43,544 nucleotides of DNA. It comes from an uncultured Fibrobacterota bacterium. GTDB taxonomy: Bacteria > Fibrobacterota > Fibrobacteria > Fibrobacterales > Fibrobacteraceae. This document shows, one piece after another, positions 7,516 to 16,643 of this stretch (positions are counted from its first letter, which is position 1; each line of letters begins with the position of its first letter). A model generated the notes under the pieces. It searched no databases and was not told where the DNA came from. It was given only the letters and a program-made list of their open reading frames with translations. The translations under genes and the position numbers were made by a program. The stretch covers positions 1 to 43,544 of the forward strand of contig CAIRAY010000112.1 of the NCBI GenBank assembly GCA_903876665.1. The letters are read 5' to 3'.

Positions 7516-8826
7516 ATGGCACTTTCTCCAAGCTCGAAAAAAATCTCCGTCAAAAATCTGGACCCCACTTGGCTCTATCTGAATTCGGCATCCAAGGCGC
7601 CCCTTCTGACCAAATCCCAAGAGGGTGCAATCTGTCGTAGCATTGAAGACATTCAAAAGAAGATATGCCAGATCGTTTTTGAATTGCCCTCGGTTCTCGA
7701 AAGCCTCGTGGTGCTCGGAGCCAAACAGCAGGGAGAAAATCTCAAGGTCGAAGAAATCGCCCGACTCTCCGCCCAAGCATGGGAAAGCCCAGCCAATTAC
7801 GCCAAGGAAGTCAAAAACGTTCAGGCCATTCTTTCTCGCATCGAAGTTACCCACGGCGAATGGAAGACTGCCATTGAAGCCTGCGCCGATGCTTCCCTTC
7901 GAGGCAAGACTGGCCCCACCATGAAAAAGCTTACCGACCGCATGGATGCCGCTGGAAAGAAGGCCCGCGAGACGGTCATGGAAATTTCTCTGACCCATCG
8001 CCAAACGGATCGCCTGATTGAAGTGTTCAAACAAAAGGCCATGAGCAACCCTAGCTTGATGATGTCCATTTCCAAGCTCGGAAAATGGGAGCTGATGCGC
8101 AATTCAGCCAAGGAGCGCCTGGTCCGTAGCAACTTGCGGCTTGTGATCAGTATTGCCAAGGGCTACTCTTCGGGGGGAATGGAATTCATCGACCTGATTC
8201 AGGAGGGCAATTCCGGCCTGATCAAGGCCGTCGAAAACTTTGATTACACCAAAGGCTACAAGTTTAGTACCTATGCCACCTGGTGGATAAAACAGGCAAT
8301 TACGCGCGCCATTGGCAACAAGGGTAAAGTAATCCGCTTGCCCGCCAACATGCAGGACATCGTCCGCAAAATTATGAAGGCCCAGCGCAGTTATGTACAA
8401 AGAAACGGCTGCGAACCCACCCCCGATGAGCTTGCCCAGATCACCACGCTGTCATTGAAAAAAGTCAACATGGCACTGGAAGCCGCCCAGGATCCCATAT
8501 CTCTGGACTCGTACATGGACGACGAGGACAAGAGCAAGCTCTCCGACTTTATCGAGGATCCTGCAGCCAACCGCCCCAGCGATGGGACCGACAACCAAAC
8601 CCTGCGCAACATGATCCAATCCATCCTCAGCACCCTCGACGACAAAGAACAGGAAATCGTCAACATGCGCTTTGGCCTAGACGATGGCCGGATTCGCACG
8701 CTTAAGGAAACGGGGGACTACTTTCAAATCAGTCGTGAGCGCGTCCGCCAGATTGAATCCAAAGCGATTAGCAAACTCAAGCACCCCTCCCGGCTTAAGG
8801 CACTTATGGAGCAGATTCATAATTAA
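7516..8826 (+). CDS. rpoD: Primary sigma factor (sigma-70 family)
   Basis: This 436-residue sigma factor directs RNA polymerase to housekeeping promoters. Region 1.2 is visible near residues 15-45 ([16 protein letters not shown]). Region 2, with [17 protein letters not shown] and [20 protein letters not shown], covers about 200-275. Region 3 follows, then region 4 with the helix-turn-helix [20 protein letters not shown] (about 405-424). The acidic region 1.1 seems to be absent or reduced. An alpha-helical non-conserved segment lies at about 50-195. An AGGA site precedes the ATG. It is presumably the factor that reads the TAnnTTTG boxes seen in this window. Confidence 0.95.
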   Translation: MALSPSSKKISVKNLDPTWLYLNSASKAPLLTKSQEGAICRSIEDIQKKICQIVFELPSVLESLVVLGAKQQGENLKVEEIARLSAQAWESPANYAKEVKNVQAILSRIEVTHGEWKTAIEACADASLRGKTGPTMKKLTDRMDAAGKKARETVMEISLTHRQTDRLIEVFKQKAMSNPSLMMSISKLGKWELMRNSAKERLVRSNLRLVISIAKGYSSGGMEFIDLIQEGNSGLIKAVENFDYTKGYKFSTYATWWIKQAITRAIGNKGKVIRLPANMQDIVRKIMKAQRSYVQRNGCEPTPDELAQITTLSLKKVNMALEAAQDPISLDSYMDDEDKSKLSDFIEDPAANRPSDGTDNQTLRNMIQSILSTLDDKEQEIVNMRFGLDDGRIRTLKETGDYFQISRERVRQIESKAISKLKHPSRLKALMEQIHN

Positions 8827-8832
8827 TCCTCT

Positions 8833-10998
8833 ATGGAAACCGCAGCAGAAATCAGCCATCGACATTTTGTCCAGTTTCTGCTTTCCAAGAATCCAGAATT
8901 GGACCGCGAGCGCATTCTAGATGCCTTGCGGTTCATTGTGGATGCCCATAAGAATCAATTTCGCAAGAGTGGCACGCCCTATACCGAGCACCCCCTCGAA
9001 GTTTCCAAAATCCTTGCAGCGCTGAAGCTCGACACCGAAACGGTGCTGGCGGGATTGTTGCACGACGTCGTGGAAGACACCAGTATTTCCCTGGAAGAAA
9101 TCCGCAAACTCTTCGGCTCCGAAGTGGCGTTCATGGTCGATGCGGTGACCAAAATTTCCGAAGTGCAGGTCTCCACCACCATTGGCGATGTTGCCAAAAC
9201 GAGCTCCAAGGAAGAGCGTAAGGTCGCGACCTACCGCAAATTCTTCATCTCCATGGCCAAAGATCCACGCGTGATCATGATTAAGCTAGCCGATCGCCTG
9301 CACAATCTGCGGACGCTGCACTACATGAAGCCCGAGAAGCGCAAGGAAATCGCCAAAGAATCTCTGGAAATCTATTCGCCTCTCACCCATCGTTTTGGGC
9401 TGCACCGCATCAAATGGGAACTCGAAGACCTTTCCCTGAAGCACCTCGATCCAGAGGGCTACAAGAACATCATCGAAAAGTTGCAACAATCCCGCAAAAA
9501 GCGGGAATCCTACATCGCTTCGGTCATTTTGCCGCTCGAAATGAAAATGGCGCTCGAAAATCTGGAATGCTCCATCCAGGGCAGACCCAAACACGTCTAC
9601 AGCATTTACCAGAAGACCAAGGCGCGCAACTGCTCTGTGGACGACCTCTTCGATCTTTTTGCGATCCGCATTATCGTTAAGTCGATCCCGGACTGCTATA
9701 TGGCGCTCGGGTTTATCCACAATCTGTGGAGCCCGCTGCAATCACGCTTCAAGGACTACATCGCCACGCCCAAACCCAATCTGTACCAGAGCCTGCACAC
9801 CACGGTAATCGGTCCAGAAGGCAAAATGGTGGAAGTCCAGATCCGCACCAAGGACATGGAGCAGACCGCCGAAAATGGCTTTGCCGCCCATTGGGCCTAC
9901 AAGCTGGATCCGGGCGAAGACAACAACCTGGAATGGTTGCAAAACATTGCCAAGGCGCAGAGCGAAATCACCGACTCAAAGGAATTTTTTGAATTCCTGC
10001 ACATGGATTTAAAACCCATGGAAATCGTGGTTTTTACCCCCAAAGGCGACCCCGTTTCTCTTCCAAGTGGGGCCACGGTCCTTGATTTTGCCTTCGCGGT
10101 GCATACCATTCTGGGGATGCATTGCATCGGAGCCAAAGTAGACGGGCAAGTGGTCGGCATCGACAAAGTCCTCTCCCATGGATCCAAAGTCCATGTACTA
10201 CGCAATCCCCAGCAGGAGCCCTCACAAGATTGGCTTTCCATTGCCGTTACCCACAAGGCCCGGCACGCCTTGCGCCGCAAGCAACGAACCTCCATGGTGG
10301 AGCAAGCCATTCAGATTGGACAGGCGATTTACGAGCGGGAATTGCTTCTGCTTCATATTCCGACGCAATCCTACCCCGCCTCCGGGGTCATTTGCACGGC
10401 GTTCCAAAAAAACTCCCTGGAAGAATTTTATGAATCGGTGGGACGGGGAAACCATAGTCCCGCGGACATTGAGCGCTTCCTTTCCCAGTTTTCCGATGAA
10501 AAATACGTCCGCCGTCGAGAAAAGGGCCTTTTTTCCTTTTTTATGGGGAAAGATGGATCCGAATCCCCTGCCCCCATCGTCATCGATGCCGGGTTTTCTT
10601 CCCTCATGCATTTTGCCGAATGTTGCTCCCCGGTCCCCGGAGATCGCATTGCGGGAATCATGATTCCCGGCAAAGGCGTTGAAATCCATAAAGAAGGTTG
10701 CCGAAGCCTTAAAAGCCACGCGGTGGCAAACATCATCGCCGTGCAATGGCACGAGGCAGGCAAGCACCCCACGACGGCCCGCTTTGAAATCCTGGCCACG
10801 GACCGGGAGGGACTCCTTGAAGACATCATTAAAGTGATCCGCCAGCAGCAAATTTCCGTGGAACGAGCAACAATTGTGACCGCACGTGAAAACGTCCGTG
10901 ACCGCTTCACAGTAAAAGTGTATAATTTGAATCAACTGGAGATGGCCCTGCAGGCTCTCCGCCAGATCCCAAACGTCAAGAAAGTCGTTCGATTATGA
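8833..10998 (+). CDS. Bifunctional (p)ppGpp synthetase/hydrolase (RSH family)
   Basis: This 721-residue long RSH protein makes and degrades the stringent-response alarmone. The N-terminal HD hydrolase domain is intact (His53, His77-Asp78, Asp154 in LADRLHNLRTL). The synthetase domain (about 235-350) has GRPKHVYSIYQKT and DYIATPKPNLYQSLHTTV. A TGS domain (about 395-455) and a C-terminal ACT domain (about 645-721) follow. Intact HD residues argue for hydrolase activity, so it resembles SpoT/Rel rather than RelA. It starts 6 nt after rpoD and its stop overlaps the next ATG, so stringent control is encoded with primase and sigma factor. Confidence 0.94.
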   Translation: METAAEISHRHFVQFLLSKNPELDRERILDALRFIVDAHKNQFRKSGTPYTEHPLEVSKILAALKLDTETVLAGLLHDVVEDTSISLEEIRKLFGSEVAFMVDAVTKISEVQVSTTIGDVAKTSSKEERKVATYRKFFISMAKDPRVIMIKLADRLHNLRTLHYMKPEKRKEIAKESLEIYSPLTHRFGLHRIKWELEDLSLKHLDPEGYKNIIEKLQQSRKKRESYIASVILPLEMKMALENLECSIQGRPKHVYSIYQKTKARNCSVDDLFDLFAIRIIVKSIPDCYMALGFIHNLWSPLQSRFKDYIATPKPNLYQSLHTTVIGPEGKMVEVQIRTKDMEQTAENGFAAHWAYKLDPGEDNNLEWLQNIAKAQSEITDSKEFFEFLHMDLKPMEIVVFTPKGDPVSLPSGATVLDFAFAVHTILGMHCIGAKVDGQVVGIDKVLSHGSKVHVLRNPQQEPSQDWLSIAVTHKARHALRRKQRTSMVEQAIQIGQAIYERELLLLHIPTQSYPASGVICTAFQKNSLEEFYESVGRGNHSPADIERFLSQFSDEKYVRRREKGLFSFFMGKDGSESPAPIVIDAGFSSLMHFAECCSPVPGDRIAGIMIPGKGVEIHKEGCRSLKSHAVANIIAVQWHEAGKHPTTARFEILATDREGLLEDIIKVIRQQQISVERATIVTARENVRDRFTVKVYNLNQLEMALQALRQIPNVKKVVRL

Positions 10999-11579
10999 AT
11001 TATGGCCAAAGCGCACCGACTGCACTCCCCCAACAGGTCAGTCGAAATCGTGAATTCCACTGTAAAATGCGGAATCGCCAATATGAGCGTGCCTATTATC
11101 ATTTCCGGAAACTGGAAGGTCTTGCTAAAAAGCCGGAAGAATTCCGCGAAAGCGACCAGCTCCCTTTGCTCCGTGAATTTGCAGCCAGCGTCGAAACCTG
11201 CCTGGAACACGCAAACGCCTCGGTATTTTTCGGAAAACGCAATAAACTTCCCTCCTATTCCAAGGACCGCAACTACGGCATCCTCCAGGAAGAGTATATC
11301 CTGGTCCACTTTCTGCAAGAAGTCCTCAGTTCGGTTCTTTATGTTATTCGGCGCATCGAAACCGACCAGTCCCTGCAGGAATTTGCCACCAACTTAGAGA
11401 CAATCAAGGGCGATAACATCCAGCCTAACGGCTTCGTGGACCGGGTGCTGGAATCCCTATCCGCCCTCAAAGAAACCTCCGCCGACGAATTCGCGCAGAT
11501 CTACGGCATCCTATCCATGCGCTTCCAAATCGGGAACAAACTTTTTTCCCTGATCCAGGATTTGCAGAGATTCCGCTGA
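10995..11579 (+). CDS. Unknown protein downstream of rsh (194 aa)
   Basis: This 194-residue, largely alpha-helical, soluble protein overlaps the rsh stop by 4 nt (ATGA), so it is translated with it. The first 30 residues are basic and polar and look unstructured. The rest is a series of amphipathic helices, including ILQEEYILVHFLQEVLSSVL near residue 95. I see no signal peptide, membrane segment, metal-binding cluster or named domain. Being tied to a (p)ppGpp enzyme suggests, but does not prove, a role in growth control. Confidence 0.7.
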   Translation: MNYGQSAPTALPQQVSRNREFHCKMRNRQYERAYYHFRKLEGLAKKPEEFRESDQLPLLREFAASVETCLEHANASVFFGKRNKLPSYSKDRNYGILQEEYILVHFLQEVLSSVLYVIRRIETDQSLQEFATNLETIKGDNIQPNGFVDRVLESLSALKETSADEFAQIYGILSMRFQIGNKLFSLIQDLQRFR

Positions 11580-11883
11580 ATAAGTGGGAAGTGAACAGCC
11601 TGCATCTCAGCACGGCACTCTAGTGGAAAGCGGAAAATGGCGACGCATGTTTTCTTTTTCGGGTAATCATGCCCTCAACTTTCCACTTTGGAACTTTCCA
11701 CAAGTCAAGCTTCCTCCAGACCCGGGCTGTTGACTTTCCACTTGTTCCTCCCCCCGTTCCCCAATTCTCCACTTTAGAATTTTAACACTCTCCACTCGTA
11801 TCCCAGTCCCCCCCCTGTTGCCCGCCTCGCAGATTTTTCTATCTTTGCGCTTTCGATAAATCCATGTTAACCCGCGGAACACC
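11580..11883 (+). promoter_or_regulatory. fusA upstream region with repeated CTTTCCACTT words
   Basis: This 304-bp gap has no convincing gene. The word CTTTCCAC occurs three times in the same direction (11679-11688, 11694-11703, 11734-11743) and once inverted (AGTGGAAAG, 11622-11630); weaker TCTCCACT words follow. A TATCTTTG promoter-like box lies at 11840-11847, 36 nt before the fusA ATG. The repeated words could be binding sites for a regulator or a low-complexity repeat. Confidence 0.5.
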
Positions 11884-13986
11884 ATGAAAGACCTGATCCA
11901 CCATAGAAACATCGGTATCTCGGCCCATATTGACTCGGGCAAGACGACTCTCACCGAACGCATCCTGTTCTACACCAACCGTATCCACGCTATCCATGAA
12001 GTGCGTGGCAAAGACGGTGTCGGTGCAAAAATGGACTCCATGGAGCTCGAACGCGAACGTGGAATCACCATCCAGTCCGCAGCGACCTACTGCACCTGGA
12101 AAGACATCACCATCAATATTATTGACACCCCGGGGCATGTGGACTTCACGATCGAAGTCGAACGCGCCCTCCGTGTGCTTGACGGTGCCATCCTCGTCCT
12201 ATGTGGCGTGGCCGGTGTACAGTCCCAGTCCATCACCGTGGACCGCCAGATGCGTCGCTACAATGTGCCTCGCGTTGCTTTTGTCAACAAGTGTGACCGT
12301 GCCGGTGCAAACCCACTGCGCGTAGCTCAGCAGCTCAAAGACAAGCTTCACCACCACCCTGTCGTGATGCAAATCCCCATCGGACTTGAAGACAAGCTCA
12401 AAGGCGTTGTCGACCTCGTCAAGATGCGTGCATTCTACTTCGAAGGCGAAGCTGGAAACACCATTCGTGAAGAAGAAATTCCTGCAGAATTGGCCGCACA
12501 AGCTGCCGAGTACCGCGAAAAGATGCTCGACTCCCTCTCCCATTTCTCTGACGAGATTATGGAATTGTTGCTCGAGGGTCACGATGTCCCCGAAGACATG
12601 ATCATGGCGACCGTACGCAAGGCCTGCATCAGCATGGACATCACTCCAGTGTTCATGGGTTCCGCCTATAAGAACGTTGCGGTGCAGAAGCTCCTCGACG
12701 GTGTGCGCGACTTCCTTCCAAATCCAACCGAAGTGGTGAACACCGCTCTGGATTTGAACAACCATGAAGCGGAACTGGTCATGGAATCCCGCAACGACAA
12801 GCCTCTGGTTTGCTATGCGTTCAAACTTACCGATAGCCGCTACGGCCAGCTGACCTATATCCGTATTTACCAGGGTGAGATCAAGAAGGGCACCGCTATC
12901 CATAATATGACCAGCACCAAGAAGGTGAGCGTCGGTCGTCTGGTGCGTATGCATTCCGACGATATGGAAGACATTGTAGAAGCAGGCGCCGGCGACATCG
13001 TGGCCCTGTTTGGTATCGACTGCGCCACTGGAACCACCTTCACCGATGGCCAGGTCCGCGTCAACATGACCTCCATGCACGTTCCAAATCCCGTGATCGA
13101 GCTCGTGATCGAAGCCAAGAACCGCGACGATCTGGCGAACCTTTCCAAGGCACTCAACCGCTTCACCAAGGAAGATCCAACCTTCAAGGTCGAAGTGAAC
13201 GCAGAATCCGGCCAAACCATCATCAAGGGAATGGGCGAATTGCATCTCGACGTGTACGTCGAACGCATGCGTCGTGAGTACAAGGTCGAAGTGGTCACCG
13301 GTAACCCACAGGTTGCCTACCGCGAAACCATTACCCGCGAATCCAAATTCGAATACACCCATAAGAAGCAGACCGGTGGTTCGGGCCAGTTCGCAAAGCT
13401 CTCCGGAGTCATGCGTCCCCTGGATCTCGAAGCAGAGCCAGATCTCAACTACAAATTCATCAACTCCGTCGTGGGCGGACGTATTCCTAAGGAATACATC
13501 CCATCCTGTGACAAGGGTTTCCAGTCCTGCATGGACTCTGGCTCCTTGATCGGATTCCCAGTGCTCGGCATCGAAATGGAAGTTCTAGATGGTGCATACC
13601 ATGACGTGGACTCCTCCGATATGGCCTTCCAGATCGCAGCACGCATGGCCTACCGCGAAGCCTTTGCCAAGGCTGGCGCGCAGGTTCTCGAGCCCATCAT
13701 GAAGGTCGAAGTCGAAACCCCAACGGAGTTCCAGGGTTCCGTGGTGGGCAACTTGTCCCAGCGTCGTGGCACCATCATGGGCACCACCGAGCAGCTCGGC
13801 TACACCACCATCATCTGCGAAGTTCCCCTTGCAGAAATGTTTGGCTACGCCACTGACTTGCGCTCCATGACCCAGGGCAAGGCCGAGTTCACCATGGAAT
13901 TTGCCAAGTACCAGCCCGTACCACGCAACGTCCAAGAAGAGCTCATCAAGAAGTTCGGCGACAAGGCCCGCTCGGCGGGTCGCTAA
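11884..13986 (+). CDS. fusA: Elongation factor G, spdEFG1/mtEFG1 type
   Basis: This 700-residue GTPase drives ribosome translocation. GTP-binding motifs are AHIDSGKTT (about 14-22), DTPGH (about 81-85) and NKCD (about 135-138). Many stretches, such as [20 protein letters not shown], match my memory of mitochondrial EF-G1 and the spirochaete-type EF-G1 more closely than canonical bacterial FusA. In organisms with the spd pair this form does translocation while a second form does recycling; no second copy is in this window. Synonymous choice is strongly biased, as expected for a highly expressed gene. A strong terminator follows. Confidence 0.93.
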   Translation: MKDLIHHRNIGISAHIDSGKTTLTERILFYTNRIHAIHEVRGKDGVGAKMDSMELERERGITIQSAATYCTWKDITINIIDTPGHVDFTIEVERALRVLDGAILVLCGVAGVQSQSITVDRQMRRYNVPRVAFVNKCDRAGANPLRVAQQLKDKLHHHPVVMQIPIGLEDKLKGVVDLVKMRAFYFEGEAGNTIREEEIPAELAAQAAEYREKMLDSLSHFSDEIMELLLEGHDVPEDMIMATVRKACISMDITPVFMGSAYKNVAVQKLLDGVRDFLPNPTEVVNTALDLNNHEAELVMESRNDKPLVCYAFKLTDSRYGQLTYIRIYQGEIKKGTAIHNMTSTKKVSVGRLVRMHSDDMEDIVEAGAGDIVALFGIDCATGTTFTDGQVRVNMTSMHVPNPVIELVIEAKNRDDLANLSKALNRFTKEDPTFKVEVNAESGQTIIKGMGELHLDVYVERMRREYKVEVVTGNPQVAYRETITRESKFEYTHKKQTGGSGQFAKLSGVMRPLDLEAEPDLNYKFINSVVGGRIPKEYIPSCDKGFQSCMDSGSLIGFPVLGIEMEVLDGAYHDVDSSDMAFQIAARMAYREAFAKAGAQVLEPIMKVEVETPTEFQGSVVGNLSQRRGTIMGTTEQLGYTTIICEVPLAEMFGYATDLRSMTQGKAEFTMEFAKYQPVPRNVQEELIKKFGDKARSAGR

Positions 13987-14010
13987 GGCTGCTACTTTAT
14001 TGTTATTTAA

Positions 14011-14041
14011 AAGGCTCCGGAAATTTCCGGAGCCTTTTTTC
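14011..14041 (+). terminator. Rho-independent terminator of fusA
   Basis: A perfect 26-nt palindrome (14011-14036, GGCTCCGGAAA arm) is followed by a T run, 24 nt after the fusA stop. This is a strong intrinsic terminator and may work in both directions because the left arm is preceded by an A/T-rich stretch. Confidence 0.92.
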
Positions 14042-14133
14042 ATGAAGCATTCCAATATGGTCAAGGGAATTGCAACACACGGAGATCTTTGGATTGCTAT
14101 CTTTTTAGGCCGATGCCCCTTTTAGGATATCCC

Positions 14134-15441
14134 ATGAAACTTATCCATGCCCTCTTCATCATTGTCTCGGTAGCCTTCGCCGCCCCGGTCAAGCTCAGCA
14201 TCGCCGTCTCGGACCTTGAAACCCGTGGACTGACCAAGGACGATGCCGGAATTATCAGCGACCGCCTACGCGACGAGCTGTTAAACACGGGCGCATTCCG
14301 CGTGATGGAACGGAGCGTGATGGATGAGATCCTCAAGGAGCAATCCCTGCAGGCTAGTGGCGCCTGTTCCGGATCGGATTGCCAAGTTCAGATCGGTCGC
14401 CTTCTGGGAGTGGATCGCATCGTGGTGGGATCCATCGGAAAACTGGGCACGCTTTACTCCCTCACTGTGCGCCTGTTGAATGTGGAAACGGGCGAAGTGG
14501 AGCTATCCTTCAGCGAAGATCATCAAGGGGCCATTGAGGACCTGGTCCGTGGACCCATTCGCAGTGTGGCGATGCACTTGGCAGGAATCGCGCCACCCAA
14601 GCCAAATCCAATCGCGACCGCCGTGCCAACACCAGCTACCCCATCGGGCGCGCCTCGGCTTGTCGCGGCAAACGATCCAACCGCTCCAGCGCCAGTCACC
14701 CTTTCCACCGAGCCTGGAGAGGCCAAGACATCATTGAGGGCAGAGAAACGCAGGCGCATCCTGGTGGAACCCACCCCAACTCCCGCACCTTCACCCGTCG
14801 CAACCACGACTCCCGCAACAAAACCACCCTCAGCAGATGCTCTCCCTGTCTTCGAGTTCGGAATTCGCTCCGGGTATGGTGGTGCATCCATCGCGGGGGA
14901 TAGCGCAACGGAATCGCGTTTACAGGAAGGGTCTGGATTCTGGCAAATTGGTGGGGCGATCCGAATCAATCTCGGGGTCATTTCCCTCGCACCCGAAGTT
15001 CTATATACCAGACGCTCCCTCGAGGGGAGTATTCGGTCTTCCAACAATTTATTTTTTTGGGAAACCCAAACCACAGTTACTGCAAATTACATCTCCATTC
15101 CCTTTCTTGTCGCAGTTAACTTCACACCCCATCTTTTTGCCTTCGCGGGACCGACCGGCGATATTTTTCTGTCCAGTGAAATTAAGAGTTCGACTTCACT
15201 GACCGCGTCTTCATCCGGAATCAAGAAAGACACCAGCGACACTGATAACTCTTCTACCGGAATGAATTTTGCATATCCGTCGCTCGTTATGGGTGCAGGG
15301 GCGCGCCTTGGCTCCAGTTTTCTGGTGGATTTCCGCCTCCAAAAGCCTTTTGCGGATGCCTATAACAATGAAGAGGATCCCACCTACCGGCGCCATTCCC
15401 GTTATACCAACTGGTCGCTTATGCTCGGTTATTTGTTTTGA
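14134..15441 (+). CDS. CsgG-like domain plus outer-membrane beta-barrel protein
   Basis: The protein has 435 residues. A signal peptide covers 1-17. A CsgG/LpoB-like domain (about 18-165) has the ERSVMDEILKEQSLQ helix and a C-x5-C pair before LLGVDRIVVGSI. A Pro/Thr-rich linker (about 166-255) leads to a C-terminal barrel-like region (about 260-435) ending in an aromatic residue. It has a paralogue at 37226-38377 with the same order of parts. The linker suggests a periplasmic domain tethered to an outer-membrane barrel. The start is ATG 14134, after an AGGA site and a TATCTTTT box. Substrate or partner is unknown. The 3' end overlaps the convergent gene by 13 bp. Confidence 0.75.
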   Translation: MKLIHALFIIVSVAFAAPVKLSIAVSDLETRGLTKDDAGIISDRLRDELLNTGAFRVMERSVMDEILKEQSLQASGACSGSDCQVQIGRLLGVDRIVVGSIGKLGTLYSLTVRLLNVETGEVELSFSEDHQGAIEDLVRGPIRSVAMHLAGIAPPKPNPIATAVPTPATPSGAPRLVAANDPTAPAPVTLSTEPGEAKTSLRAEKRRRILVEPTPTPAPSPVATTTPATKPPSADALPVFEFGIRSGYGGASIAGDSATESRLQEGSGFWQIGGAIRINLGVISLAPEVLYTRRSLEGSIRSSNNLFFWETQTTVTANYISIPFLVAVNFTPHLFAFAGPTGDIFLSSEIKSSTSLTASSSGIKKDTSDTDNSSTGMNFAYPSLVMGAGARLGSSFLVDFRLQKPFADAYNNEEDPTYRRHSRYTNWSLMLGYLF

Positions 15442-16553
15442 GTAAACCAGTCGTTGATGTCTGTCCCGTCCGGGAGAATTGTCAACGGCTTCGCATCGAT
15501 TCCTTGTGACATGAATGCATCAACGACCTTTGCGCTGGCAGTCCGGCCGGCCTCGTCGTTATCAAAACAGACAATCACGCTCTTATTCTGAAAAAGAGGT
15601 ATCCACTCGGCCTTCAGGTGCGAAACGCCCGGAACACCCACAGCAGGAATCCCTCTATCTATAAGGGTCAGCGTGTCGATGGGTCCTTCACAAAGATAAA
15701 CCAGCCCAGACCGTTGGTCCAGCATCTTCACATTGTAGGGGCACGGAATATGCCCGCGCAGACTAAGCTCTTTGGGCGTAGTATCCTGCTCCGTTGCACG
15801 GGCCTGAAAATGCAAAGGACGATTCTTATCATCTAAATAGGGGATGATCAGCTTATGCTTGTAGAACCTGAGATTCCCATGCTCATTGGTGATGCCCACT
15901 TCGCGGAGCAAATCTCCATCGAAATCCCGGCGTAGCGCATCATTTACTCGGCCATAGTCATCCACCCAACGCAGCCGCATGGCATTCCAGGTTTTAAGGA
16001 ATATCTTTCGCCGCACCAGATAATCCCTGGCTTCAAAGCGCCCGTGGGAATCCGGGTGCTCCAGAGGTGCAAGCATTTTGAGAAATCCTAGAATTGTCTT
16101 TTCACGCCAGTGTTCCTCCCGTGCGGAGGGGACAACGATCGGCAATTCCGGCTCCGGAATCAGCAGGGGTTCCACCCGCTTTTCAATGGGCCTATTTGGA
16201 GCTGGATTTTTTGGCGCCGTTGTGGTGGAAGGGTTGGAAATACTGGCCTGGAGCACCGCATGGGGAAACATGTCCTTCAACCAGCCCAAGGCATCGCGGA
16301 AGGATAAATTATTCACCTGGGACACCAGCTCAATGACATCGCCCCGGACATCCGCACAGACCCAGCAACGGAAAAGCCCCTTACTCTCACTTAGGGAAAC
16401 GCTGGGAGTCCGGTCGCCATGGGAATGCCGCATGGGGTGCAGACACCGGATTTTGCCATGCACCGGACACAGCCCGAGACGGTCGGCGACCGCCGTAATC
16501 GAAAGCTCACGCTTGAAGGATTCAATCCCTTCTCTGTCAAAGGCCTGCTGCAT
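15429..16553 (-). CDS. Short primase-like protein (CHC2 zinc finger and TOPRIM)
   Basis: This 374-residue protein is a second DnaG-like gene. A zinc-finger-like N-terminus has Cys37, His45 and the pair CWVC (63-66) around DRTPSVSL. A Pro-rich linker follows (about 110-140). The TOPRIM core has YLCEGPIDTL and CFDNDEAGR near residue 325. It ends about 45 residues after the core, so the helicase-binding domain of DnaG is missing. Such short primases are common on phages and plasmids, but no mobile-element genes are visible nearby. It is divergent from murB and shares a 90-bp control region with it. Confidence 0.82.
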   Translation of the reverse strand: MQQAFDREGIESFKRELSITAVADRLGLCPVHGKIRCLHPMRHSHGDRTPSVSLSESKGLFRCWVCADVRGDVIELVSQVNNLSFRDALGWLKDMFPHAVLQASISNPSTTTAPKNPAPNRPIEKRVEPLLIPEPELPIVVPSAREEHWREKTILGFLKMLAPLEHPDSHGRFEARDYLVRRKIFLKTWNAMRLRWVDDYGRVNDALRRDFDGDLLREVGITNEHGNLRFYKHKLIIPYLDDKNRPLHFQARATEQDTTPKELSLRGHIPCPYNVKMLDQRSGLVYLCEGPIDTLTLIDRGIPAVGVPGVSHLKAEWIPLFQNKSVIVCFDNDEAGRTASAKVVDAFMSQGIDAKPLTILPDGTDINDWFTQNK

Positions 16554-16580
16554 ATATTAAAAATCTAACTTTTTAGAGCA

Positions 16581-16633
16581 CCTCTATTAATTAACTTTGC
16601 AACCGAATGCAAGCAAATGGGAATTAATAGAGG
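16581..16633. promoter_or_regulatory. 12-bp inverted repeat around the murB promoter
   Basis: CCTCTATTAATT (16581-16592) and AATTAATAGAGG (16622-16633) are perfect inverted repeats 29 nt apart, with partial pairing two bases further out. The left arm touches the TAACTTTG box (16592-16599). The right arm contains the AGAGG ribosome site of murB. It could be an operator for the divergent pair or a hairpin that hides the ribosome site. Confidence 0.6.
16592..16599 (+). promoter_or_regulatory. Possible -7 box TAACTTTG of murB
   Basis: This matches TAnnTTTG and lies 44 nt before the chosen murB ATG, inside the space between the two inverted-repeat arms. Confidence 0.45.
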
Positions 16634-16643
16634 CGCCCTTAAT

